Shown in pieces: positions 1-11,540 of a stretch of 62,000 nucleotides of DNA. Origin of the DNA: Gnetum montanum (Eukaryota; Streptophyta; Gnetopsida; Gnetales; Gnetaceae); NCBI GenBank assembly GCA_015680685.1, contig MNCI01013809.1, forward strand, positions 187,816 to 249,815, given 5' to 3'. Every line of letters begins with the position of its first letter. The first letter of the stretch is position 1. Made by a program: the position numbers and the translations under genes. The notes under the pieces were generated by a model that was not told the origin of the DNA, made no database searches, and worked only from the letters and a program-made list of their open reading frames with translations.

Positions 1-1635
1 TATCGATTGACCTTCCCTTGTACGAACAATGTGGCAGAGTACGAGGGGCTCCTCAGGGGATTACTAATTGCAGGCGAACTGGATGTTCAACACCTGGCAA
101 TTAGGGGCGATTCAATGCTTGTCATAAATCAAATCACTGGAGTCTACGCCTGCAAGGCGGTACACTTGCAGCCCTATTGTGATCAGGCTAAAGATCTTCT
201 GAGGCGATTTATGACCTTCGACGCCCAGCATGTCCCATGGACTGACAACATGCTGGCTGACGCACTGGCCACTCTGGCTTTACACGTGTCGTCGCACTTG
301 CTTAACACCTGCCCCACATTGATTACAGACTGCGCAGACCCTATCATTCAGATGGCGCAAATCTCCTCTCTCACCGAGGAAAGAACTCCTGAATGGCACG
401 ATCATATCAAATCTTATCTTTTGCAGGGTGAGTTACCAGCTGCTTTAACGCGCGTGCAAAAAGACGCAACCCGTAAACGCGCTAGGCACTACATCATCAT
501 TGGGGACAGCACTCTCTGCAGATGCTCCTTTGATGGCGTATTGCTCACCTGCGTTAACGCAGACCAAGCACAACACATCGTTAGCGAGGTTCACGAGGGA
601 CTGTGCGGAGGCCACGTAGCACCACGGGCTATGGCCCTAAAAATCCGTCGCTTAGGGTACTACTGGCCACGCATGGAAAGAGATTGTTTGACAAAGGTTA
701 AGACCTGTGACACGTGTCAACGTCACGCCAACCTCATCCACGTGTCACCCACAGAGTTGCACACCACACAGATAACATGGCCATTCCAACGATGGGGACT
801 TGACATTATAGGACCCATCACACCAAAATCTTCCGCAGGACATAGCTTCATCATTACCGCCACCGAGTACTTCACGAAGTGGGTAGAAGCTGTCCCTCTG
901 CGGAAAATTACATCCCAACAGGTTTGCCATTTCATCTTGGATAACATTGTAACTCGATTTGGTCTCCCGATGACTATTGTGACCGACAATGGGCCACAGT
1001 TTAGCAGCGTGGATACCAAATCCTTCTGCGACAACCTAGGCATCAGACAATCCTTTTCCTCCCCTTACTACCCGCAGGCAAATGGTCAAGCTAAAGCATC
1101 GAACAAGATAATAATCAATTTACTCAAGAAAATGCTCGACGGCAACAAAAGGCGGTGGCATGAGCAGATCCTCTACGTGTTATGGGCATATCGTACTACG
1201 TGTAGAACAGCTACAGGCAGTACGCCCTACAGCCTAGTTTACGGATCTGAGGCGGTGCTATCTCTGGAGTTGCAAATTCCTTCTCTGAGAATGGTCCTCT
1301 CCACCATTATAAATGAGACTCAACACACCGAGGCTCGATTAATGGACTTGGAGTCATTGGAAGAGAAGCGGATACAGGCTCTTGAGGCAATTGAGAAATA
1401 TCAGGATAAACAGAGACAAAAGCATCATCATAACCTTCAGCAGCGTCCGATCAAACAAGGGGATCTGGTTCTCAAGGCTGTGCATGAACCAGTAGGCAAG
1501 TTCTCTGCAAACTGGGAAGGCCCTTTCTTGGTAACCGACGTATACAGTAACAGAGCATTCAGATTGGCAAATGTCAACGGCAACGAGTTAGCAAATCCTG
1601 TGAATCACGTGTACTTAAAACGGTATTTCATCTAG
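1..1635 (+). CDS. pol: pol C-terminal part of element A: RNase H and integrase
   Basis: The frame is open from base 1 to the TAG at 1633-1635 and is cut by the window edge, so the start is unknown. Counting the ATT/ACC-side residue at base 7 as 1, residues 5-95 are the second, Tat-type RNase H (AEYEG near 10, RGDS near 34, ADALA near 84). Integrase follows with an HHCC zinc finger (H196, H203, C234, C237) and a DDE core (D266 in GLDIIG, D327 in VTDNGP). The catalytic Glu expected 35 residues after D327 is Lys363 (codon AAA at 1093-1095). The C-terminus has the KFSANWEGP and NHVYLKRYF motifs of plant gypsy elements and no chromodomain. This is the only long pol frame here without stops, yet its integrase should be catalytically dead. 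Confidence 0.92.
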   Translation, partial: YRLTFPCTNNVAEYEGLLRGLLIAGELDVQHLAIRGDSMLVINQITGVYACKAVHLQPYCDQAKDLLRRFMTFDAQHVPWTDNMLADALATLALHVSSHLLNTCPTLITDCADPIIQMAQISSLTEERTPEWHDHIKSYLLQGELPAALTRVQKDATRKRARHYIIIGDSTLCRCSFDGVLLTCVNADQAQHIVSEVHEGLCGGHVAPRAMALKIRRLGYYWPRMERDCLTKVKTCDTCQRHANLIHVSPTELHTTQITWPFQRWGLDIIGPITPKSSAGHSFIITATEYFTKWVEAVPLRKITSQQVCHFILDNIVTRFGLPMTIVTDNGPQFSSVDTKSFCDNLGIRQSFSSPYYPQANGQAKASNKIIINLLKKMLDGNKRRWHEQILYVLWAYRTTCRTATGSTPYSLVYGSEAVLSLELQIPSLRMVLSTIINETQHTEARLMDLESLEEKRIQALEAIEKYQDKQRQKHHHNLQQRPIKQGDLVLKAVHEPVGKFSANWEGPFLVTDVYSNRAFRLANVNGNELANPVNHVYLKRYFI

Positions 1636-1659
1636 CGGCAACGACGGTGTCGACAGCAG

Positions 1660-2095
1660 GTATGACAGCACGCGTCCTCTACGACGTAAAACTGACACTA
1701 CTCGTCCGCTACGACGTTAAACTAGCACTGAGCGTTCGCTACGATGTAAAACTGGCACTACTCATCCGCTACGACGTTAAACTGGCACTGAACGTCCGCT
1801 ACGACGTAAAACTGGCATCTTTTGCACGCGTCCGCCACGACGCTAAACTGGCACAGGTGAGTAGCCGTTTGCTGAGACGTAAAATCAGCACAGATTTGTC
1901 CTTGGGTCATGACATAAAACTGACATCCACAGCACGGTCTGCTGAGACCATAAACCAGCCTTACCACCGTCTGCTACGACGTAAAACTAGCATTGCTCGG
2001 TCTGCCCGGACTTTAAACCAGGACCATGGTCTGCTGAGACTTAAAACCAGTAACGGCAGTCTTCCAAGACTTAAAACTGGAATGTACAAATCGCC
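1660..2095 (+). repeat. A 3' UTR tandem repeat array
   Basis: About 30-bp units begin just after the integrase stop. The core is TACGACGTTAAACTGGCA, clearest from 1670 to 1860 and diverging to 2095. Read on the other strand each unit is AGTTTAACGTC-GTAGCG-GACG, so CGTC and GACG can pair as a small hairpin. Because units are near multiples of three, a 253-codon frame stays open across the array (repeated YDVKLA). I regard it as non-coding. Tandem repeats in the 3' UTR are typical of Tat elements. Confidence 0.9.
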
Positions 2096-3062
2096 ATCAT
2101 CTTCAAGTGAGCGTGATCACTCCTGTACAGTTGCACAGCAGACGGGGTGGGGTGCTGAGACAGTCCCAGTATCGCCACCCCATCGGCATCTTACTGATCC
2201 CTCGGACAAGCAAAGAGGCATCTTACTGATCCCTCGGAGATGCCGCCACCGCACCTGCTGCAGTGGTAGTATCTCTGGGAGTTTAGCCTCGTTAGTGGGA
2301 GCCCCAACGAAATCCTCGTTGGTCACGGCCCCAGGAGTCTCCGCCAATCATTGCTATCGGGCATCGGCTTCACAGGTTCATCCGGCCGGCTCCCGATGCA
2401 ACCAGTGAGCTGCACTACGTCTGATGCCTTTTGTCGAAGGTATGCAGTGCCGAATCATCAGGATTGGCAACTCCGCCCAAGTGCTCCAGCTCGACATTTG
2501 CAGTTCGTTGGCTCTAGCTAACGCTAGACAGCATGGGCTCTAAGAACTCCGTCTTTTGTCCATAAGCAATGGCATCCTCTATTTTCTTTTGTGGTTGCAG
2601 GCTGCTTAAATTCGAGGATGTCATTCAAAGGTGCGTTCATCTGAGCGGTGAAGTACAACAGCGTGCGGAAATGGCTGCTCAGGTTTGCCCACCCACTCAG
2701 CTTTGCACATTTCTTCCCGACACGCATCTAACCTTAATCCTTATTTCCTTCTTCCCCACCACCCAGTTCCCATACGCAGCTTTATTTTTCATACTCACGC
2801 TAGCAGAGACATCGCAAAAGTGATGCGCAATGCTCCTTTTTGCACGCATTCCTGCTACAATTTGTAACAGAGATATCTCAGGTTGACGCGCAACGCTCGT
2901 CTGAAAGCATTCCTGTTAACATAAATAAACACACCGTTTGCATCTTCCCCAAACCTGTTTCCAGTTACACTCTTCCTCTCATACTTGCCAGCCTTCCTTT
3001 TTTGTAAACAGAGCAACACCTGGGTAGTCATGGATGAACGTTGTTCTTGCTTCTACCAATCC
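2096..3062 (+). other. A distal 3' UTR, non-coding
   Basis: No convincing gene is present. A 22-bp direct repeat (GGCATCTTACTGATCCCTCG plus GA) lies at 2185-2206 and 2217-2238. The block around 2150-2300 is recognisable as the reverse complement of 49460-49545 (E) and 58865-58945 (F), so part of this UTR is conserved between element families. Confidence 0.6.
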
Positions 3063-3137
3063 GGTGTTTCGCATTCTTTGTCGACGTTTTTCGGGTAAGC
3101 CCTCTAACCGTCAACAAAGAGGGGCCATTGAAACACC
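3063..3137 (+). other. Polypurine tract in an inverted repeat, element A
   Basis: The polypurine tract AAAGAGGGG (3116-3124) primes plus-strand DNA synthesis and precedes the LTR start at 3129. Around it are two nested inverted repeats: GGTGTTTC (3063-3070) with GAAACACC (3130-3137), and TTTGTCGACG (3077-3086) with CGTCAACAAA (3109-3118, one T/A-G/C difference). The same arrangement is found in B, C, D, E and F. Confidence 0.75.
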
Positions 3138-4635
3138 ATGAAAATTACGGGTCGGCCTTAGGCGAAGATTCGTAATTTGAGCGAGAACGCGCCTCGAATT
3201 TGTCCAAGGACAAGTTTACACTCCATCACGCACGGCAGCGTGATGAGCGTAATAAGGCTCCAAGACAGTTAAAGGCGAATTTGTTCAAGGACAAGTTTAC
3301 GCTCCATCACGCACGGCAGCGTGATGAGCATAATAAGCTCCAAAACAGTTGAAGGCAAAATCCAGAGAGGCATGACGAGTCGGCACTTTTTTCTTGCGCC
3401 GCATAACATAAGTGGCCTTTACGCTCGTTACGCAGCGGTGCGTGCCAATGCGTGGGTCATAATTCAAGTTGCACGCTCCTTACGCTCCACCACGCATGGC
3501 TGCGTAGTGAGCGTGTGTTACATTTATGCTTTGCCACGCACAACTGCGTGGTGAGCGTAAAACGATCTGGAACTCATTGTTTTTACGTCAGTGCGCTCAT
3601 ACACGCAACAAAAAGTGAATGAGCGCAAACGCAGCCGAGACACACCTATCATGGGCCAGCTTTTTACACACACAGCACGCAAAGGAGCGTGTTGTGCGTA
3701 GTCACAGTTCGACTTAAAAGAATCGCATCAACAGGATCCGCGACATTCGGGCCCACATCATCAGGGTTGCGCGTGTCGCGGCCTATAAATGCCCCGGCTG
3801 ACAACTATACAAGAGGGGGAGAGAAGGGGATTTTTGAAAGGAAGAATTGGCCAGTTGACAAGTTAACAAACCAGAGCACCAGAACACTTATCGCTTTTTG
3901 TTGGCAGCAGATCAAGAGGACAAGAGCATTTTCTGAACAAGGGAACACTTATCGCCTTGAACGGAGAAACAAGAACAACCTCTTGGTAATCGCTGCAAAC
4001 ACGATCCTTCCGCAGAAACAGAACGCAGCACGCCTGAGTCCTAACAGCAGATCTACCCGAAGCAAAGAAGCAGAACGGGAATTTGCAGAGTCGTCTCGCC
4101 CAGTTAGCAGGTTCTGTCGTTCAAAAGATCGACAGACTTCAGAGCTTGACCATTCCTGCACCATAAGCTTTGGGCCTACAAGGTAGATCAGACTTCTGTC
4201 CAGACAGTTTTCTTGTTGTTTTGTGCTCATTTTGTATCCAGTTGTTGGGGGTTTTCTCCCATTGTAACGTAATATACACGCAAGTATACATCAGATCCAG
4301 CGCTGAAACATAGATCTTTGATCTTTGCAACATCTACTTTTTTTTCTTTTCTCTCCCGGTTAGCATCTTTCCAGCGTTTTAGCGTTATCTTCGTAGCGAT
4401 CCATCTACGTCGTTGTCTCCCCGTTTTACGATCTCTCGTAACAAAATCACATCACACAAAAGTCTGTAATCGTCACCGCTTTTACTGACCCGTAAGTCCC
4501 TGTCTGATCGACAAGACCGTTCAGGGTATCGCGGATTCGTTTTTCCAGCTTAGCCCTCGCGCGGATCCGTGGTTAAAGCTGTGTACACGGAATTTCGATC
4601 GGTATTTCCAGCTGCCGACGTTTTCCGTCGTTACA
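3129..4635 (+). repeat. A 3' LTR (1507 bp)
   Basis: The LTR runs from TGAAACACC to GTTACA. It contains an 81-bp direct duplication (3194-3274, 3275-3355), several palindromes with a CACGC/GCGTG core (for example CATCACGC/GCGTGATG arms in each 81-bp unit, and CCACGCA/TGCGTGG near 3534-3552), and a TATA box. There is no second copy in the window to confirm the ends. They are inferred from the shared end motifs of the other elements. Confidence 0.75.
3784..3790 (+). promoter_or_regulatory. TATA box of A LTR
   Basis: TATAAAT in the middle of the LTR, in a GC-rich context and on the sense strand. Similar TATA motifs occur in the LTRs of B, C, D, E and F, so this is the likely core promoter for genomic RNA. 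Confidence 0.6.
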
Positions 4636-5050
4636 CTACTAAGGCCTAAAACTAGCAAAACCTAATCATTCTTTACCTATATTAGCCAAATTTTACCATA
4701 TATAGCCTATTTTTCTTGAATTATGCCTTATTATGTAATGTTTTCTCTTGTTTTTGGACTTGTGTTGCCTTGTTGACCTTGTTGATCTTCTATAATATTT
4801 ATATAACCTTATGTTTGTTCCTTATTTTCCTTGTTATATCTTTAGTTGTCTTTGTTTGATCTTTAAATAGTATCAAATAGTGGGGTTTAACCTTCTTTGT
4901 CCATTGTTTGATACCATGTGACCATGGTTGGCTAAGGCCTTAAACTGGCATCGTAGTCCAATAGGATTCTAAATTGGCATCATGGCCTACTAAGGCCTAA
5001 AACTAGCAACATTGTATCATTTATTGACCATTTGTAGCCTTATTTCTTAT
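4636..5050 (+). repeat. B spacer repeats upstream of RT
   Basis: Degenerate copies of AAGGCCTAAAACTAGCA / AAGGCCTTAAACTGGCAT occur at 4641, 4936 and 4987. This is the same motif family as the repeat arrays of C and D, in the position (before reverse transcriptase) that it occupies there. The rest of 4680-5300 is AT-rich with no gene. Confidence 0.6.
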
Positions 5051-5384
5051 CTTTCCCTTACTTGACCATTATGTGATCTTTGTTCACCTCTATTGCACTT
5101 TGCCAAATTATCCTTACCTCATTGATGACCTTGGATGGCCTTGATTACATTAGATTTACATGTGTTTTATAGCATTTTAGCATTATTTATTCACCATTAC
5201 CCAAGTGCCACTTAATATGCTTTTGGTTGACATGCAAGATTATAGTATGAGTACTTGCAAGCAAGTCTACTTGCCTTTTTGTCTACATGGATATCATAGT
5301 GATGTTGAATGATGTATCAACCTTGATTGCCTAAATCTTGAGACTGAGAGACTTATAGGCCACATAGCCTCAATAGAGAACCCT

Positions 5385-8300
5385 CTAGAATGACCTAATA
5401 ACCTAGTCAAAACCCTTGACTTAGAGGTAGGCAACATAATTGAAGACTCTCTAGTTGAGATTCATGTTACAATACACAGTGGTGATGAGAAAACCCTTAA
5501 ACTAAGTTCCTCACTAGAGCCTCAATGTGCTCAAGACATCACCAAGGTCTTACAAAGTAACATTAAGGTATTTTCTTGGCCATATGAAGATATGATAGGC
5601 CTAGATCCACGTCTAGTCCAACACAACATTGTACTAGACCCTAGCATTAGACTAGTAAAGCAAAAAGTGCACAAATATAGACTTGATTTGGCCTTAGCAG
5701 TTCATCATGAAATATTAAAGATTTATCAAGCTAGTTTCATTAGGGTTGTCGACTATGTAGAATGGGTATCCAACATAGTGGTAGTCCCTAAGAAAAATAG
5801 AAGCATCTACATTTGCATTGATTTTTGAGACCTAAATAAAGCAACTATCAAGGATGAATTTTCTTTGCCTAATATTAATCAAGTTATCAATAATATAGCT
5901 AGACATCCCTTGTTTCCCTTTATGGATGGATTCTCAAGATATAACTAAATTAGGATCAACCCAGAGCACCAACTTAGCATGACCTTCATCATCCCATGGG
6001 GTACTTTTTGTTATACCATGATGTCCTTTGACCTTAAGAGCATCCGAGAAATATATCAACGAGCCATGACCTATATATTTAATGATCATATTCTAGGTTT
6101 GCTTAATGATTACATAGATGACATAGTCGTTAAGTCCAAGATGGCCAATGATCATGCTAATGACCTAGAACTTGTGCTTAAATGATGCCTTGAATATAAG
6201 CTTAGGGTTAATGATAAGAAATGCATCTTTGGTGTAAAGACCAAAAAGATTCTTGGCTTTATAGTCTCTAAAGCAAGGATTATTATTAATCCTAATAAGG
6301 TTAAGGCCATATCCAAATTATAAGCAGCTATCAATCTTAAAGAGATTTAGGGATTACAATGTAGATTACAGTTTATTTGTAGGTTTATCACTAGGATTAT
6401 GGATAAGTTACAACCCATGCAACACTTGCCTAAGAAAGGAGTTCACTATGAGTGGATGGATCAATGCCAATATGCCTTTAAAAACCCTAAGAAAGAGTTG
6501 ACACAGCTACCAATAGTCTATTCTCTACAAGAGGGTAAACCAGTTTACATTTATCTTACCATCTCTGATACATCCATGAGCTCTTTATTTTGTTAGATAT
6601 GTGATTATGGAGTAGAAATGCTTGTATACTACATTAGCCATGTGTTAGTAGCCCATGAGACTTGATACACTAAGGTGGAGAAGTATTATTTAGCACTAGT
6701 CTTCTCTTTAAAGAAATGGAGACCATACATCTTCAAAAGCCAAGTCAACATCATTTGCAAGGACAATATAATCATAGACATAATGACCAAAATCTATGAA
6801 AGTAGCCATATAGCTTGATGGAAAGCCATAACTGTGGTATTTGACCTTCATTACATCTCTCAATCCTCAACAAAAAGTCAAGCTATAACTGTACAACTCA
6901 TAGTTTCACCTATTGATGACCAAGTAGCCATAGATCCTGAGTACGCTGATGAACACATTAACATAATTAGCCAAGTACTTGAGGATTATGAGGCATTCAT
7001 GAACTTTGACAGAGCTTCAACTCCCCATTGAGCTAGTGCCACTACCATCATAACATTTCCATATGGTGAAATCTGATCCTTCGCCTTTCATTTTGAGTTC
7101 ATATGTACCAACAACATAGTAAAGTATGAAGGTTTGGTCAAAGGAATGATGGTAGCTTGTGACATAGGAATTAAATGCTTAGAAATCAAAGGTGATTCAC
7201 AACTAATACTAAACAAAGTAACCAAAGTCTATGCATATAAACCTAAGCACTTACAACATTACTCTGACCTAGGGAAGAAATTGTTACAATAATTCACAAA
7301 TGTTGATATCCAACACATACCTTGAAACAAAAATACCATAGTTGATGCAATTGGAACATTATCCCTTAGTGTGATAAAAAATATTTTTATCAAGTTTCCC
7401 ACCTTAATCATGGACTATGCAACTCCCATTACATAGAACACTAAGGATACCTCTATGGCTTTCATTCATACTACTCCTTCCAAGGAATGGTATGAAGATA
7501 TCAAATTTTACCTTATGTATAGTGAATCCTCACAAGGCCTAACCACTACTTAGAAGGATGTAATATCCAATTAATAGAAGTAGCATGTCATCATAGGTGA
7601 TAACATGTTATGTCAACAAACCTATGATGGCATACTTGTAGAGGAGGTTCACAAGTGTGTTTATGGAGGACATATAGGACCAAGATCTATGACCACTAAG
7701 ATTATATGGTTACACTACTATTGGCCCCATATGGAAAATGACTACCTATAGAAGGTTAAGTGGTGTGACACATGCCAATGATATGGCAACCTTATACATG
7801 TATCACCAACTAAACTACATACCTCTCAAATAATATGGTTGTTTCAATGATGGGTGTTGGATATCATTGTATAACACCTACATCTTTCATAGGGCATAGC
7901 TTCATCATCACTGCAACTAAATACTTTACAAAGTGGCTTGAGGCTATTCCCCTAAGGAAGACTGCATGTGAACAAGTCTACAAATTCATCCTAGATAACA
8001 TTATAGCCCATTTTGGCATACCCATGACCATAGTTACAAATAATGGACCAAAATTTAGTAGCCATTAAATGAAAGATTTCTATCATAGCCTACGTATTAA
8101 GCATTCTTTCTCATCACCCTATTACCCTCAAGCCAATGTATAAGTAGAAAAAGGAAATAAGGGCATCATCAACATACTCAAGAAGATGTTGAAGAACAAA
8201 AAACATAAGTATCATGAGTAGCTTGTTCATGCACAATGGGCATACTGAACAACCTATTGCACAACAACCAATATGACCCTTTATAGCCTGGTTTATAGTT

Positions 8301-8689
8301 TTGAAGTTATTTTACCTCTTGAATTATAGGTGGCATCGCTCCAAGTAGCTTTGATTGACATTATCAATGACAAGTAGAATCAGGAGTTGCAGATAGTAGC
8401 CCTAGATTCAGTGGAGGAGTAGTGTATGTAAGCACTTGCTCACATTGAGCACTATTAAGAGAGGTAGAAGAAAAAACATCACCATGACTTGACCATGCAC
8501 AAGATCAAGGAGGATGACCTATTTCTGAAGGTCATCCATGAGCATGTGGACAAATTCTAAGACAACTAAGAAGGACCTTTCCTTATCACTAGACCCTATG
8601 GGAATAGTGCATTTAGAATAGTTGACATGGATGGGAATGAGCTAACCAAACTAGTTAATCATTCCTATCTAGAATAATACTACATCTAG
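5385..8689 (+). pseudogene. pol: B pol remnant: RT, RNase H, integrase
   Basis: Colinear with the pol of C, D and E but broken by many stops, a large share of them TAA/TAG where relatives have Gln. RT starts near 5420 (MIGLDPRLVQHNIVLDP at 5592). The YIDD catalytic box is near 6112-6125 and still intact. The first RNase H-like part is near 6530-6830, the second at about 7000-7360, and the integrase zinc finger near 7640-7790. The integrase core motif TNNGP lies at 8035-8050, where TDNGP is expected. The frame ends at TAG 8687-8689 after a YYI tail like that of D. Not functional. Confidence 0.85.
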
Positions 8690-8835
8690 CTAATGATCAT
8701 TAAGAAGTGAGCCTGCTTTCAATGCTCCACTATGACCTTAAACTTTCATCATTGCTTGCCAAGGCCTTAAACTAGTACCATGGTCCACCATAGCCTTAAG
8801 CTAGCAACCTTGGTGACTTGGATAGCTTGATTCTC
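8690..8835 (+). repeat. B 3' UTR repeat remnants
   Basis: Three degenerate copies of the motif (GACCTTAAACT, AAGGCCTTAAACTAGTAC, AGCCTTAAGCTAGCA) with CCATGGTCCACC-like partners lie directly after pol, as in the other elements. Confidence 0.6.
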
Positions 8836-8873
8836 ACATGATCTATATGCATTATAGTGTTATAATATGCAAT

Positions 8874-8950
8874 GGTTTTTTGTATTCTTTGTTGATGCCT
8901 CTCGAGTTAATCCTTCATGCACCAAAAAAGATGAGCCATTAAAACACCAT
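8874..8950 (+). other. Decayed polypurine-tract inverted repeat, element B
   Basis: Same layout as in A: CTTTGTTGATG, a loop, an A-rich arm, then GAGCCATTAAAACACC. The LTR start has changed from TGAAACACC to TAAAACACC (8940). The stem is eroded. Confidence 0.5.
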
Positions 8951-10751
8951 AAAAATTTGCATGTTATATCCAATATTTATCATGTAGCTTTCACCCCATA
9001 AAACTTAAGGCAAAACTTCATTGTAATTATGAAGATTGTAACCCACAATGGGAAATTGCCCATACTTTATACTTTTTGGGGCTAAAAATGCCTCATCAGT
9101 GATGAAAGACTTATTCCCAAAGTAAAAAAAAAAGTTACCTAGTATCTATATTTAAGCTTGGGGAATCAAAACTTCTTTTTGGAATGCAAAAAATGGGAAT
9201 ATTATGGGTTTTATGGGGGGAATACACTTTTCTATGCTAGAAACACATGCAAGGGATAAATCTCACCTACCCCCAACATGGAAGAATGGGGGTTTTCGAA
9301 GCTTCCCCCCTATAGCATGGAGACTACATGTACAACCTTGAAACCTTTCCCTCTCTATGTGGAAGTTACTCATAGCATGGATTCTTCACGCTTAGCATTA
9401 AAAATTGCATCCCCCAATGTGAAAGACATAATAGCCAAATTTCAACACTTCATGCACTCAATGTTAACAAGCCACTTCAAAAAGCATGGTGGATAGCTTA
9501 GCATGGAAGATTCATCCCCAGCATAAAAGGTGTGCCTCAATTACTATTTATAGTAAATGGAATGGCTATGGGTGGAAGCACTTACTATGTATAGTAACCC
9601 TCCAAATTTGGGCACCCATCTCACCTGAATTTGGCAGCCAATTTGCAACCATTTTACAGCCAATTTGTTGCCAAATCATAGCCATTTTTCAGCCTGATTC
9701 ATGACCCAAAGAATCTATAAAAGCACCCTCAAATAATTTTACATGGTGGAGCAATTTTTTCTCATGGTTGGAATTTTGGCACTTGAATACAATGAGCGTA
9801 CTAGAAATTTTCCAAGCATTAATTCCACTTGGGGCATTCTCAAGCATTTAAGAGCACTTGCAAGTTCCCATACTTGCATTCTCTTGAACCCCAGCATGGA
9901 AGCATTATAGCCTTGAGACTTGTGAAATTTTGGTGTCAAAGCCCCATTTTTGGGGCTCACAATCCCTAGCATGGATAAAACTAGTAGCTAAATTTGTCAC
10001 TTTTCTCATCCCCCTCCCCTAGCAGTGACCCAACTTGCATATCTAAGTTTGTAGTGAAGGAGGTTCGATAGCATTAGGAGTGGCTTAGCATCCGAATCTT
10101 AGAGCAGATCACATTATCTTCAATGGGCTTTGATCTCCTACATAAGTGAACCCTCTTTCTACTCATCTAAGCATCATTAGTACACATTTATCTAACTTAC
10201 ACTTTATTCTTTCTTAATAAAGTCTTAAGTTTTGTGTTTTGTGTATGAAATATATATTTTTATTATCTGTGCATTATTTCAGATCAACTATTATTTTTGC
10301 ATTCCGTTGTATTTTCTTACCATGCTTTACATTTTGTAAGCCCCTGGTTGATTTGCTAGATAGGCCAAGATGCCCTAAATTCCATTTTTCCTATGGAGGC
10401 CTTAGGGATTTATGGGTTGAGGAACTATTGCACTAAGGATCTTCACTTTTTCCAATGATCAAGGTTTTTAGTCACAATAATCAACATCACCTAGTATCAC
10501 TTATGTGAAACTTGTCATTTCAAACTTCTAAAAGTTATCTAACCTACCAAAACTAATACCTATCCTCTAGGCATGATCAAGACCAAGTAGTCAAAGCCTA
10601 TAAAAGCTTAAAATGCCATTGGTGATAGTGTTTTTAGGGTAATTTTTCTAATGAAATTGATGCTAATGCTAGGATTAGCTTCAATATCACCATGATTTTC
10701 TACTACTGAGAGTGTGGGATTTTGGTATTAAAAGAAGCTTGACAATGTTAC
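8940..10751 (+). repeat. B 3' LTR, right end uncertain
   Basis: Begins at the decayed TAAAACACC. Its own recurrent motif is AGCATGGA (for example near 9257, 9317, 9374, 9485, 9500 and 9893). A TATA box lies at 9715-9723, and AATAAA occurs at 10215-10220. A terminal GTTACA is at 10746-10751, but the true end could be anywhere between about 10.2 and 10.75 kb. No gene was found in this stretch. Confidence 0.45.
9715..9723 (+). promoter_or_regulatory. TATA box of B LTR
   Basis: CTATAAAAG in the LTR on the sense strand, about 780 bp from the LTR start, comparable to the position in the other LTRs. Confidence 0.45.
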
Positions 10752-10779
10752 ACTCACATCTACTTGGCCTATTGGAACA

Positions 10780-11540
10780 TAAAAAAACTAGATATAACAC
10801 TTATGTTACTCTCCCAAACACAAATTTATACCTATGCAAGGATGAAGATGAAAAGAAATTTGATTCTACACTTTATAGATCCATTGTGGAAAGCCTTCAT
10901 TATGTACTAGCAAGTATATCTAATATAGGTTATGTAGTAGGCTTAATTTCTCAATCTCATGAAGATCCACAAGAATCACATTTAGTAGCAACTAAAAGAA
11001 TTTTTGCACTATTTGAAGAGCACAACAATTATTTGTTGTAGTATGGAACAAATAGAACATTTGAGACTTAAGCTTACATAAATGCTAATTAGGCTGGTAA
11101 TAAAGATGATCCAAAATCTACTAGTGGAAATTGCCATTTTCTTAGTGAAAACTTAGTATCATGGTTATGCAAAAGGCAGAGTTCTATTCCATTATCATCA
11201 CCTAAAGCTAAATATGTACTTGCTTCTTATTATTGTGCACAAATTCTAAAACTCTTCAGGATCATATTTTTTGATCCTATTATAATTTATTATGATAATA
11301 ATATTGCTATTTCCATTTCAAAAAATAATGTTTTTCATGAAAAAACCAAACATATTGAAATAAAATATCATTTTCTTTATGTTTAAGTGGAACTACAAAT
11401 AATAAAGTTATCTTATATCTCCATAAAAAAGCAAAGAGCTAATATTTTTATAAAAGCTTTAAATAAATATAGGTTTACATACCTAAAGACATTACCAAGT
11501 AAAACTACTCTATCAAAATATACATAAACATCTAAAACCT
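10780..11540 (+). pseudogene. pol: Ty1/copia pol fragment: end of RT and RNase H
   Basis: The translation shows the copia hallmarks in order. An LCKDEDEKKFD..LYRSIVESLHYV stretch (RT C-terminus) is followed by VGLISQSHEDPQESH. After a stop come INAN.AGNKDDPKSTSG (RNase H, normally DADWAG..DDRKSTSG), VSWLCKRQSSIPLSSPKAKY and IYYDNNIAISISKN. Four or so in-frame stops and lost catalytic Asp residues mark it as dead. It belongs to a different superfamily from everything else here and is the only copia sequence recognised. No LTRs could be assigned. Confidence 0.8.

Larger units (their letters stand above)
1..4635 (+). mobile_element. Element A: Ty3/gypsy Tat-clade retrotransposon, 3' part
   Basis: The element enters the window inside the second RNase H of pol and runs through integrase, a tandem-repeat 3' UTR, a polypurine tract and the complete 3' LTR. 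The LTR starts TGAAACACC and ends GTTACA, like the LTRs of the other elements here. The sequence that follows (4636 on) is the repeat-bearing spacer of a different, far more decayed element, B. A therefore appears to have inserted into B in the same orientation. The left flank is outside the window, so no target duplication can be checked. Confidence 0.85.
4636..10751 (+). mobile_element. Element B: decayed Tat-clade retrotransposon
   Basis: Spacer repeats, pol, 3' UTR repeats, polypurine region and a 3' LTR follow one another on the plus strand. The whole element is AT-rich and full of stop codons, much older in appearance than A, C or E. Its gag, protease and antisense gene would lie left of the A insertion and are not visible. 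The right end is uncertain. The only GTTACA-type LTR end I see is at 10746-10751. Confidence 0.65.

Noticed and set aside
1647-2408. 253-codon plus-strand frame as a gene
   Set aside because: It is a translation of tandem repeats after the pol stop. No domain, and the relatives do not keep the frame beyond the repeats.
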